A stretch of DNA of 14,525 bases from the NCBI GenBank assembly GCA_905194705.1, contig CAJJTI010000037.1, forward strand, positions 1-14,525. The letters run 5' to 3'. The notes under the pieces were generated by a model, which was given only the letters and a program-made list of their open reading frames with translations, searched no databases and was not told the DNA's origin. Made by a program: the position numbers and the translations under genes. Origin of the DNA: an uncultured Solobacterium sp. GTDB taxonomy: Bacteria > Bacillota_I > Bacilli_A > Erysipelotrichales > Erysipelotrichaceae. Within the stretch, counting starts at the first letter, position 1. Each line of letters starts with the position of its first letter. Shown piece by piece: positions 1 to 7,125 of this stretch.

Positions 1-260
1 AAGTCTTCCCTTACTATGCCGTCAGCATCCTTTTTTGCGTAGTCTACATAGTCCTCAGGCTTTCTGCCCTTTACTATGTACGCATTTATCGCATTGACAC
101 CTGCTGCAAGGCATCCGCTTCGCTTTATGTTCGCTTTCTCTGCAATTATAATCGAATAATCCGATTTCTCACGTATGGCGAGCGCTGCATAACAGCCCGC
201 CGTGCCACCTCCTATTATGAGGATGTCCGTGTGTAGGATTTTTTTGTTTTCTATCTTCAT
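1..260 (-). CDS. Adenylylsulfate reductase alpha-like FAD flavoprotein (5' part only)
   Basis: Only the first 86 codons are present; the gene runs off the left edge. The translation opens with a short lead and then a Rossmann FAD-binding segment, DILIIGGGTAGCYAAL at about residues 13-28, followed by EKANIKRSGCLAAGVNAIN, which is typical of the AprA branch of the fumarate reductase/succinate dehydrogenase flavoprotein superfamily. AprA reduces adenosine phosphosulfate to sulfite with its ferredoxin-like partner AprB; whether that is the substrate here cannot be told from the N-terminus. The ATG at 260-258 has a GAGGGAG ribosome binding site a few bases upstream. It lies about 50 bases downstream of ftsH on the same strand with no hairpin terminator between them. 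GC is about 45%, Ile is mostly ATA, and GCG, TCG, ACG and CTC are common, unlike every other gene in the window. That suggests recent transfer, or a join in the assembly. Confidence 0.72.
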   Translation of the reverse strand, partial: MKIENKKILHTDILIIGGGTAGCYAALAIREKSDYSIIIAEKANIKRSGCLAAGVNAINAYIVKGRKPEDYVDYAKKDADGIVRED

Positions 261-312
261 TTATCTCCCTCTGCTTCCTCTTTCAATCACAAGCTTTAGA
301 CTATTCCTATAT

Positions 313-2205
313 CTAAATGTAGAATACATCCTGCTCCTGCATCTCTTTATTCTCTAACAAATACGTCTTTTCTTCATCAAATACATGGTCTTCATTTAAG
401 ATTTGCATAAATTCTTCACCAGTAATTGTTTCTTTATCGTATAGATATTTAGCAATCTTATCTAATTCAGCACGATGTGTAGTGAGAAGTTCTTTGGCTT
501 TTTCATATTGTTTCTTAACTAAAGCAATTACCTTTTGATCAATTTCTGCAGCTGTTGTTTCAGAACAGGATAATGAAGTATCACCACCAAGATATTGATT
601 TTGTACAGTTTCTAAAGCAACCATACCAATATCTTCGTTCATACCGTAACGGGTAATCATACCTCTAGCTAGTTTAGTTGCTTGTTCAATATCATTAGAA
701 GCACCTGTAGAAATTTCATTAAAGACAATTTCTTCAGCAACTCTACCACCAGTAAATGTGGCAATCTTATTTTCCAGTTCTTCTTTTGTATACAAGTAAT
801 GATTACCTTCATCTACCTGCATTGTATATCCTAATGCACCACTGGTTCTTGGAATAATTGTAATCTTTTGTACAGGAGCACTATGAGATTGAAGAGCAGC
901 CACTAAAGCGTGACCTACTTCGTGATATGAAACAGTTAATTTTTCTTTATCTGTTAATATTGCATTCTTCTTTTGATATCCTGCAAATACAACTTCAATA
1001 CTTTCTTCCAAGTCAGTTTGAGTTACAGTACTTCTTCCTTCTCTTACAGCTCTTAAAGCACCTTCATTTATAATATTAGCTAGTTCTGCACCGCTTGCAC
1101 CACTTGCCATTCTAGCAATAACAGATAAATCTACATCAGGTTCCATCTTAACTTTTTTAGCATGAACTTTTAAGATGTCTTCTCTACCTTTTAAGTCAGG
1201 TAATTCTACGGGTACACGTCTATCAAATCTACCAGGTCTAGTTAAAGCAGGGTCTAATGATTCAGGACGGTTGGTGGCTGCTAAAATAACTACACCATTG
1301 TTGGATTCAAAGCCATCCATTTCTGTTAATAACTGATTTAATGTTTGTTCACGTTCATCATTTCCACCGATATTACCGCCTGATCTCTTTTGACCAATTG
1401 CATCAATTTCATCAATAAATACGATACATGGAGCTTTTTCTTTAGCCTGTTTGAATAAATCACGTACTTTTGAAGCGCCCATACCAACAAACATTTCTAC
1501 AAATTCAGAACCACTCATGGAGAAGAATGGAACATTTGATTCACCAGCTACTGCTTTAGCAAGCATTGTTTTACCGGTTCCTGGAGGACCTACAAGTAAT
1601 ATTCCTTTTGGCATAGAAGCACCAATATCAGAATAAGCTTTTGGATTGTGTAAATATTTAACAATTTCCTGTAATGATTCTTTAGCTTCATCTTCACCAG
1701 CTACATCACTGAATTTAATACCATTAGACGACTTAATGTATACACGGGCATTTGATTTACCCATATTAAACATCATGGAGTTGGCTCCGCCCTCTCTCTT
1801 AGTAAATGATTTCATCATTCTATTTCCTAAGAAAGAGAAGAACATTAATGGTAATACAAACCAAAGTAAGAAATTTAACCAAGGTGATTCTTCTTTTTCA
1901 ATTGTTTGTGTAAATTTTGCGCCAGAATCATATAATCTTTCAGTTCTACCAGGATCATCCATTAGACCTGTTTGATAAATATGATTATCATCACCAACTT
2001 TTGTGAAAAGGATTTCTCTATTATTTATCTGAACTTCATTAATTTGTTTTTCTTCAGTCATTTGCATGAAAGTACTGTAATCAACTTCTTCTATCTTTGA
2101 AGAAGTAATTGTGGGTACAAGAATTAAATTAATAATCGCTAATATAAGTATCACTATAGAGTAGTAATACATTAAAGGTTTTTTAGGACTTTTACCTACA
2201 TTCAT
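313..2205 (-). CDS. ftsH: ATP-dependent zinc metalloprotease FtsH
   Basis: Membrane-anchored AAA+ protease that extracts and degrades unassembled or misfolded membrane proteins and some regulators. The 630-residue product has the usual length and layout: TM1 about 12-34, an extracytoplasmic domain, TM2 about 109-127, then the AAA module with Walker A GPPGTGKT (206-213), Walker B IVFIDEID (261-268) and the second region of homology ending in RPGRFDR. The peptidase carries HEVGH (428-432), with Asp505 in [10 protein letters not shown] as the likely third zinc ligand. The frame is open for 48 more codons upstream, but the ATG at 2205 is preferred: it has GGAGGTG at ideal spacing, and the upstream extension is unlike FtsH and runs through the CIRCE operator. 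It is divergent from the flavin reductase gene. HrcA control, and perhaps CtsR control, is expected from the operators upstream. Confidence 0.97.
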   Translation of the reverse strand: MNVGKSPKKPLMYYYSIVILILAIINLILVPTITSSKIEEVDYSTFMQMTEEKQINEVQINNREILFTKVGDDNHIYQTGLMDDPGRTERLYDSGAKFTQTIEKEESPWLNFLLWFVLPLMFFSFLGNRMMKSFTKREGGANSMMFNMGKSNARVYIKSSNGIKFSDVAGEDEAKESLQEIVKYLHNPKAYSDIGASMPKGILLVGPPGTGKTMLAKAVAGESNVPFFSMSGSEFVEMFVGMGASKVRDLFKQAKEKAPCIVFIDEIDAIGQKRSGGNIGGNDEREQTLNQLLTEMDGFESNNGVVILAATNRPESLDPALTRPGRFDRRVPVELPDLKGREDILKVHAKKVKMEPDVDLSVIARMASGASGAELANIINEGALRAVREGRSTVTQTDLEESIEVVFAGYQKKNAILTDKEKLTVSYHEVGHALVAALQSHSAPVQKITIIPRTSGALGYTMQVDEGNHYLYTKEELENKIATFTGGRVAEEIVFNEISTGASNDIEQATKLARGMITRYGMNEDIGMVALETVQNQYLGGDTSLSCSETTAAEIDQKVIALVKKQYEKAKELLTTHRAELDKIAKYLYDKETITGEEFMQILNEDHVFDEEKTYLLENKEMQEQDVFYI

Positions 2206-2210
2206 AACGA

Positions 2211-2217
2211 CACCTCC
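2211..2217 (-). promoter_or_regulatory. Shine-Dalgarno site that fixes the ftsH start
   Basis: On the minus strand the sequence reads GGAGGTG, five bases before the ATG at 2205. It decides the start against the longer open frame, which reaches 2349. Confidence 0.85.
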
Positions 2218-2231
2218 GTGTGTAGAATATA

Positions 2232-2258
2232 TTAGCATGCAAGACTCGAGAGTGCTAA
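2232..2258 (-). promoter_or_regulatory. CIRCE operator (HrcA site) upstream of ftsH
   Basis: In the ftsH direction the sequence reads TTAGCACTC, nine bases, GCATGCTAA. The CIRCE consensus is TTAGCACTC-N9-GAGTGCTAA. The first arm matches at 9 of 9 positions and the second at 7 of 9, with the exact nine-base spacer. It sits 27 bases upstream of the ftsH start, between the likely promoter area and the ribosome binding site, which is the usual CIRCE position. HrcA repression relieved by heat shock follows from knowledge of this element. I could not find a clear -35/-10 pair for ftsH; an AATAAT lies just upstream of the operator. Confidence 0.85.
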
Positions 2259-2267
2259 AAATTATTG

Positions 2268-2284
2268 TGTGAAATAGTGTGAAA
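2268..2284. promoter_or_regulatory. Direct heptad repeat resembling a CtsR box
   Basis: The plus strand reads TGTGAAA-TAG-TGTGAAA: two identical heptads with a three-base spacer and a 10-base period. The CtsR operator is a direct heptad repeat, GGTCAAA-NAN-GGTCAAA. Spacing and spacer fit exactly, but each heptad differs from the consensus at two positions. It lies 9 bases beyond the CIRCE operator in the ftsH promoter area. The repeat itself is certain; binding by CtsR is a guess. Confidence 0.4.
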
Positions 2285-2367
2285 AAAGACAAAATGATGA
2301 ATTGTATTATGAAAATAATGTAAAAAAATTCAATATACAAAAAAAACAAAATTAAAATGTGAAATTG

Positions 2368-2396
2368 TTGACATAGTTCTTGTAAAGGCTTACTAT
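2368..2396 (+). promoter_or_regulatory. Sigma-A promoter for the flavin reductase gene
   Basis: TTGACA at 2368-2373, a 17-base spacer, and TACTAT at 2391-2396. Transcription would begin near 2403, giving a leader of about 260 bases before the ATG at 2663. Confidence 0.75.
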
Positions 2397-2550
2397 TACC
2401 TAGCTAGATTTAAAAAACATATTTAGAAGGAATTGATAGAGTAAAAAAACAGTTAATTGATTAAATTGCAAAGGTGAATGATGAATTGCTTATTGGTGTC
2501 CGGAAACCATAAAATTTACATTGACTGATTAATCAAAAAACATTGGGGTT

Positions 2551-2564
2551 TGTAAACGCTTCAA
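2551..2564 (+). promoter_or_regulatory. Candidate cre (CcpA) site in the flavin reductase leader
   Basis: TGTAAACGCTTCAA matches the cre consensus TGWAANCGNTNWCA except at two positions near the 3' end; the central AANCGNT core is intact. It lies about 150 bases downstream of the predicted transcription start, a position compatible with roadblock repression. Carbon catabolite control of an alternative electron-acceptor reductase would be reasonable, but the match is imperfect. Confidence 0.45.
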
Positions 2565-2575
2565 TTCAAGAGTGA

Positions 2576-2600
2576 CTGCATATATAAGGAAAGTATGCAG
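2576..2600 (+). repeat. Inverted repeat in the flavin reductase leader
   Basis: CTGCATA (2576-2582) and TATGCAG (2594-2600) form a perfect seven-base-pair stem around an 11-base loop. There is no T-run after it, so it is not a terminator. It could be an mRNA hairpin or an operator half-site pair. No known riboswitch core was recognised in the surrounding leader. Confidence 0.45.
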
Positions 2601-2662
2601 ATTATTTTACCCAAAAATATGTAAAAAGAATCTAAGCGAAAATCATAAGAAAGGTAAGGAAA

Positions 2663-4396
2663 ATGAAAAAATTTAAAACTATGCTAGTAGCTATGCTATT
2701 AGCAACAGCTGTAGGTTGCTCTAATAACAACACTACTGGCACAACTACTCCAGCACCTACTTCTGCAACAGCTGCAGGTAGCCAAGTAATTAATGCTAAA
2801 GCAAATGGTTATGGTGGAGAACTAAACGTAGAAGTAACTGTTGAAGATGGCAAAATTGCTGACATCGTATTAGGTGACAACCATGAAACAAACGTTGTAA
2901 TCGATCGCGCATTCCCAGTTATCCGTGAACGTATTCTTGAAGCTAATACTCCAGCTGTAGATTCAGTAAGTGCTGCTACATTCTCAAGCTTTGCTGTTAA
3001 GCAAGCTGTTGCAAGTGCTTTAGATGAAGCAGGTGTAGCTTACGAAGGTGAAGTTACAATGGCTGCAAGTGCATTCAGCGAAAATCCAACAAAAGTTGAT
3101 GATGTTAACGCTGATGTAGTAATCGTTGGTGGTGGACCTAGTGGACTAGCTGCTGCTATTTCTATTAAACAAGCTAATGCTGATGCTAACGTTATCGTTT
3201 GCGAAAAATTAGATATTCTAAGTGGTAACGGTAAGTTCGATATGAACTACTTCGATATGATCAATTCTAAAGCTGAAGAAGCTAATGGTAACGTTGTTAC
3301 TGAAGAAGATTTGATTGCAGACTATAAAGATGGTGGCGAATCTGAAGCAAGACTTAAAGCTTGGGCAGAAGATGAAAGCACAATGGATGCTTGGTTAAGA
3401 GACATGGGCGTAGAACTAAACTTCAACTATGGTGGAGAAGGAAGCTCAAGCCACATGGCTGAAGCTGATCAATATGCAGGTGAAGTTGTTCAAGCTGGTT
3501 TAGAAAGAACTGCTAATGAATTAGGTGTAACTATCCTAACAGGAACTAAAGGTGTAGATTTCGTTATGGATGGCAAAAAAGTTACAGGTGCTGTTGTAAC
3601 TAATACTAAAGGCGAAACATACAACATCTTAGCTCCATATACACTTGTTGCTACTGGTGGATTCTGCTCTAACAAAGAATTACTAGCAAAATATGCTCCA
3701 GGTAATGAAAATTTAAACACAAGTAACCAAATGGGTACAACAGGTGACCTTGTTGAAGTATTCGCAGGTTATGGCATGAAGTTAGAAAGAATGGATAAAA
3801 TGAGCGTATTTGGAAACATCATCGTTCCACGTCGTGACTTAACTGGTGGTGCTGATATGAACCTACTTGTTAACAAGAATGGTGAATTACTAAATAACAG
3901 TCTATCTGGTATTAAACGTTGGAACATGGAACAAGAACAACCAGATCATGCTGCATTCTATATCACTGACTCTACAGGATATGATTCATTCTACCGTATC
4001 CGTAAACATGTAGCTTTAGGTTACTACCAAACAGGTGAAACTCTTGAAGAATTAGCTGACAAACTAGGTATTGATGGCGAAGCATTAAAACAAACAGTTG
4101 CTGATTACAACACTCGTGCAGAAAATGGCGAAGTTGATCCAGTATTAGAAACAGAAGCTAAACGTCCATTAGATGCTGAAGGACCATACTATGGTGTACG
4201 TGTAGAAGCTGCTAACCACATGACAAAAGGGGGTATCGCATGTGATGAACATGGACAAGCATTATATGAAGATGATTCTCTAGTAGAAGGTTTATTTGCT
4301 ACAGGTGAAGTAACTTCTCAAACAGGTTGCTACAGTGCATCAGTAAGCTGGGGAAGAATTGCTGGTTCTTACATTGCTAGCCAGTTAAGCAAATAA
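2663..4396 (+). CDS. Lipoprotein flavin reductase: FMN-binding domain plus FAD-binding fumarate reductase-type domain
   Basis: A 577-residue extracytoplasmic reductase of the fumarate/urocanate reductase superfamily. The N-terminus is a lipoprotein signal with likely lipidated Cys19, then a Thr/Ala-rich linker to about residue 45. An FMN_bind domain follows at about 45-125, with the motif DSVSAAT (100-106); by analogy with this family, ApbE would attach FMN covalently to Thr106. The FAD domain begins at 151 with VIVGGGPSG and ends with LFATGEV (544-550) and GRIAG (564-568). In such enzymes electrons pass from the FMN domain through FAD to an organic acceptor outside the cell. The usual fumarate reductase substrate motif HGxNRLGGN is absent: the segment reads TSQTGCYSASVSWGR. 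The GGN-type flavin loop also reads SGNGKFDMNYFDM. The substrate is therefore probably not fumarate and cannot be named. It is a single gene with its own promoter and terminator; a weak AAGGTAAGG precedes the ATG. Confidence 0.88.
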   Translation: MKKFKTMLVAMLLATAVGCSNNNTTGTTTPAPTSATAAGSQVINAKANGYGGELNVEVTVEDGKIADIVLGDNHETNVVIDRAFPVIRERILEANTPAVDSVSAATFSSFAVKQAVASALDEAGVAYEGEVTMAASAFSENPTKVDDVNADVVIVGGGPSGLAAAISIKQANADANVIVCEKLDILSGNGKFDMNYFDMINSKAEEANGNVVTEEDLIADYKDGGESEARLKAWAEDESTMDAWLRDMGVELNFNYGGEGSSSHMAEADQYAGEVVQAGLERTANELGVTILTGTKGVDFVMDGKKVTGAVVTNTKGETYNILAPYTLVATGGFCSNKELLAKYAPGNENLNTSNQMGTTGDLVEVFAGYGMKLERMDKMSVFGNIIVPRRDLTGGADMNLLVNKNGELLNNSLSGIKRWNMEQEQPDHAAFYITDSTGYDSFYRIRKHVALGYYQTGETLEELADKLGIDGEALKQTVADYNTRAENGEVDPVLETEAKRPLDAEGPYYGVRVEAANHMTKGGIACDEHGQALYEDDSLVEGLFATGEVTSQTGCYSASVSWGRIAGSYIASQLSK

Positions 4397-4435
4397 TTAA
4401 AAATATATTTCTTTTCTTCTAGAAGTATATGAATG

Positions 4436-4483
4436 AAAAGGCGATAACAAGTAGAAATTTACTTTACGTGTATCGCCTTTTTT
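4436..4483 (+). terminator. Rho-independent terminator of the flavin reductase gene
   Basis: AAAAGGCGATA (4436-4446) pairs with TATCGCCTTTT (4471-4481), with an extra inner AAGTA/TACTT helix, followed by a T-run to 4483. It lies 40 bases after the stop codon. Confidence 0.88.
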
Positions 4484-4492
4484 ATATATTCA

Positions 4493-4522
4493 AAAGAAAA
4501 ACCAAGATATCATATACCTTGG
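4493..4522 (-). terminator. Rho-independent terminator of the small lipoprotein gene
   Basis: On the minus strand CCAAGGTAT, loop ATG, ATATCTTGG forms a nine-pair stem with one G-U pair, followed by TTTTTCTTTT. It lies about 16 bases after the stop of the minus-strand gene and faces the plus-strand terminator, so the convergent pair is insulated on both sides. Confidence 0.85.
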
Positions 4523-4538
4523 CTATCCTTATTAATAG

Positions 4539-5132
4539 TTAATTAATATCAGTGATTTTCCATTCACCGCTAACGTTTTCTACAGTAAATGTAGTATCAA
4601 CAGAAATAGTTTCACCATTTTTAATGCCATATTGCATTAATTCATTTGTATATTTAGCAATATTTCTTATCACTAAATTAGCAGTGCCAACATCATCTAA
4701 TTCTTCCATCATTTCTTCTGAAATCTCATATTGTTCTAATAATTCATCTTGAACTTCAGATACATCCAAGTTTTCTAAATCAATATAATCAATTTTAGCT
4801 GTGACTTTATATTTATCATCAGATTCTTTTACGGATTCAGAAATTGTATAATTTTTACAACTTACTTTTAATACAGTAGAGACAAGTTCATCAATTGCTT
4901 GCGTAGTAGCTTCTTCCATTTCAGTAGTTTCTTTAAATTCTTCGTAAGCATATGTTGCATTGAAGACTTCTTGCATATCTTCACTTAAATTATTTATGCA
5001 TCCATTGAAATTCCCCTGTTGCATATTGTCTAAGAAAGATTTAACAACTTTAACTTCTTTAGGTTCACTTGAGCATGCAAATAAACCAAGAGATAGTACG
5101 GTAGCGATTACTACCTTCATAATTTTTTTCAT
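4539..5132 (-). CDS. Small lipoprotein of unknown function, possibly NTF2-like (DUF4878/DUF5105 type)
   Basis: A 197-residue protein with a clear lipoprotein signal: MKKIMK, a hydrophobic stretch, and the lipobox LFAC with Cys20. The mature part is acidic and starts KVVKSFLDNMQQGNFNGC, the pattern of small NTF2-like lipoproteins in which one helix packs on a curved sheet. It ends with TFTVENVSGEWKITDIN, a typical last strand (GEWKI) of that fold. No catalytic motif is visible, and the family assignment rests on this pattern alone. Two further cysteines lie in the mature domain. The start at 5132 follows a GGGG ribosome binding site; Met5 is a weaker alternative. The gene is monocistronic, with its own extended -10 promoter and terminator, and is divergent from the PASTA operon. 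That makes an envelope role plausible but unproven. Confidence 0.8.
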   Translation of the reverse strand: MKKIMKVVIATVLSLGLFACSSEPKEVKVVKSFLDNMQQGNFNGCINNLSEDMQEVFNATYAYEEFKETTEMEEATTQAIDELVSTVLKVSCKNYTISESVKESDDKYKVTAKIDYIDLENLDVSEVQDELLEQYEISEEMMEELDDVGTANLVIRNIAKYTNELMQYGIKNGETISVDTTFTVENVSGEWKITDIN

Positions 5133-5158
5133 TATATATACCCCATTTCTTCAAAATG

Positions 5159-5167
5159 ATTATAGCA
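5159..5167 (-). promoter_or_regulatory. Extended -10 promoter of the small lipoprotein gene
   Basis: The minus strand reads TGCTATAAT, a consensus TATAAT with the TGN extension. The -35 region is weak, as is common for extended -10 promoters. It lies about 27 bases upstream of the start codon. Confidence 0.6.
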
Positions 5168-5289
5168 AATATTAAGACATTATTAATACTGATGTAGGAT
5201 ATAAAAAAGTATGATATTATCAAAAAGCAAAAGAAGAAATTAATATCACAATGATAAAATGGTATTAAGAAATCGAAGGGAGAATAATC

Positions 5290-7110
5290 ATGGCAGAAAA
5301 ACGTGATTTTATGAGTGAACTTGCTAATGAAGTTGATGCAAAGAAAAAAGGCAAGTTAGATCATATACAAGGAATAGAAGACTATACACCAAAGGAAAGA
5401 AAAGTATCATCTAGTGCAGCTGATGATGATTTTGATATTCCTTCAATGGGTACAAAAAGCGCAAAAAAATCTTCACCTGTATATGAGACTAAGAAAGAAC
5501 CAGTCTTTACAACTCCAGTAGAAGAGGAAGAAGTTGAAGATAATAATACTGATTTTGATGAAGAAGATGCATATGGCGGATTAAACGGAATGCCTGCAAG
5601 CTATGGCGAAGAACAGGTAGTTAGAGTGAATACACCTAAAAAACAAGTTCCTGTAATTGCTTGGATATTACTAGCAGTAGCTGTAGTAGGAATAAGTTTT
5701 GCGATTTACTGGTTTAAATTTGCACCACATATTACACTTCCTGATTTTAGAGGAAAGAATATCAGTGAAGTATCCACATGGGCAAAACAAAATAAAATAG
5801 AAAGCAGTGCTATTGCAACAAGTGAACCTGTATATTCTATGGAATATGAAAAAGGTGTTGTTGTAGAACAAAGTGTTGCTGGTGGTAAGAAAGTTAAGAA
5901 AGATACACCAATCACATTTACAGTTTCAAATGGTCCTGATCCTGATGAAAAGATTGCTTTCTTAACAGATATCAAATCCATGACAAGTGGTGAAATTCAA
6001 TCATGGATTTCAGAAAATAAACTATTAAAAGCTAAAGTTGTAACCCAATACAGTGATACTGTTGAAAGTGGAAATGTTATTTCTTATGAAGTTAAGAACG
6101 GCAGTGAAGAAGAATTCACTAGAGGAACAACATTAAATGTTATTTGTTCTAAAGGACCAGCTCCAGCTGGACAAGTTACAGTAGATAATTTTGTAGGCAA
6201 GATGTATGCCGATGTTGAATCTTGGGCTAATACAAAGAAAGTTAAATTAAATAAAACAGAAGCTTTCTCAGATCAAGTTGATAAAGATAAAGTTATTTCT
6301 ATGGATAAAAAACAAGGTGAAACACTTAAAGAAGGTGACACTTTATCTGTAGTTGTATCTAAAGGTAAAGGTGTTAAGATTCCTAATCTTGTAGGTTATA
6401 CAAAAGAACAATTAGAAGCTTGGACAGCTGATGGAGATAATGCAGTTTCACTTGTTAAGAAAACTGTTTATAACGCAGCTCCTGAAGGATCTGTTATTGA
6501 ACAAAGCTTAAAAGCAGGAAGTGTAGTAGAATCAGGAGAAGTATTAGAATTAACTATCTCTAATTATTTACCAATTTTACAAACTAACTCTCGTCAATGG
6601 CTTGGTGTAGACTATCTACAATTAAAGGCAGAAGTAGATAAATGGAATGCGCAAGGTGCAAGAATTCAAGCTGGTCAATATGGAACAGTTAAGGAACAAT
6701 GTAGTGATGAATATACTACACCTGGAGCAATTATTGATTACAGTTGCAGTGGCGGAACAAGTGATGTAGGAAATGGTTGTGAAAGACCATTAAAATTGGA
6801 TGCTAGAATCAGTTACACAATCTCTACTGGAGGATGTACGGTTAAACCTGCAACTCCTGAAACATTAGATATTTCTGGATTTACTTCGGCAGAAGAATTG
6901 AAAGTATATGCTGGTATGAAAGGTATTACTTTGAATCAAATAAGTGTATCAGCTACAGATAGCAATATTTATAGCGGTAGAGATTACTATATTAAAAATG
7001 GAAATGGTGAAAAGCTAGAAAAAGATGCAGTATTACAAGCGGGTAGCACATATGTTATTTATGTGAAAGAAGCACCTACACCTGCACCAACAGCAACACC
7101 GGGAGCTTAA
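5290..7110 (+). CDS. Single-pass membrane protein with extracellular PASTA repeats and no kinase domain
   Basis: A 606-residue protein. Residues 1-118 are charged, low-complexity and probably cytoplasmic, ending in KK just before the membrane segment VIAWILLAVAVVGISFAIYWF (122-142). The rest would be outside. Four PASTA-like modules lie at about 148-214, 219-289, 295-358 and 362-425, each with a Trp or similar in the helix (STWAKQ, QSWISE, ESWANT, EAWTAD) and an ending such as ITFTVSNGPDP or LSVVVSKGKG. Two divergent modules follow: one with four cysteines (471, 486, 497, 516) and a last one at about 525-593, then a Pro/Ala/Thr tail. PASTA domains usually bind peptidoglycan fragments or beta-lactams on Ser/Thr kinases and penicillin-binding proteins; here neither catalytic domain is present. 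It is the first gene of a tight operon with an FtsX-type permease and ATPase. A GGGAG site precedes the ATG. No strong promoter could be identified. Confidence 0.88.
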   Translation: MAEKRDFMSELANEVDAKKKGKLDHIQGIEDYTPKERKVSSSAADDDFDIPSMGTKSAKKSSPVYETKKEPVFTTPVEEEEVEDNNTDFDEEDAYGGLNGMPASYGEEQVVRVNTPKKQVPVIAWILLAVAVVGISFAIYWFKFAPHITLPDFRGKNISEVSTWAKQNKIESSAIATSEPVYSMEYEKGVVVEQSVAGGKKVKKDTPITFTVSNGPDPDEKIAFLTDIKSMTSGEIQSWISENKLLKAKVVTQYSDTVESGNVISYEVKNGSEEEFTRGTTLNVICSKGPAPAGQVTVDNFVGKMYADVESWANTKKVKLNKTEAFSDQVDKDKVISMDKKQGETLKEGDTLSVVVSKGKGVKIPNLVGYTKEQLEAWTADGDNAVSLVKKTVYNAAPEGSVIEQSLKAGSVVESGEVLELTISNYLPILQTNSRQWLGVDYLQLKAEVDKWNAQGARIQAGQYGTVKEQCSDEYTTPGAIIDYSCSGGTSDVGNGCERPLKLDARISYTISTGGCTVKPATPETLDISGFTSAEELKVYAGMKGITLNQISVSATDSNIYSGRDYYIKNGNGEKLEKDAVLQAGSTYVIYVKEAPTPAPTATPGA

Positions 7111-7125
7111 TAAAAAGGAGAATAT

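Noticed and set aside
1451..1975. Plus-strand open frames inside ftsH
   Set aside because: They lie antisense to a fully conserved protease and have no ribosome site or recognisable protein features.
2206..2349. 48-residue N-terminal extension of FtsH
   Set aside because: The frame is open, but it runs through the CIRCE operator and promoter area, is unlike FtsH, and the ATG at 2205 has a far better ribosome site.
2521..2536. FNR/CRP-like site in the flavin reductase leader
   Set aside because: The half-sites TTGAC and ATCAA are six bases apart, not the four of an FNR box, and the first is imperfect. It lies well downstream of the promoter.
2403..2662. Riboswitch in the long leader
   Set aside because: No known aptamer core could be recognised; only one short hairpin is clear.
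5671..5981. Minus-strand open frames inside the PASTA gene
   Set aside because: They are shadows of the coding strand with no start signal and no family resemblance.
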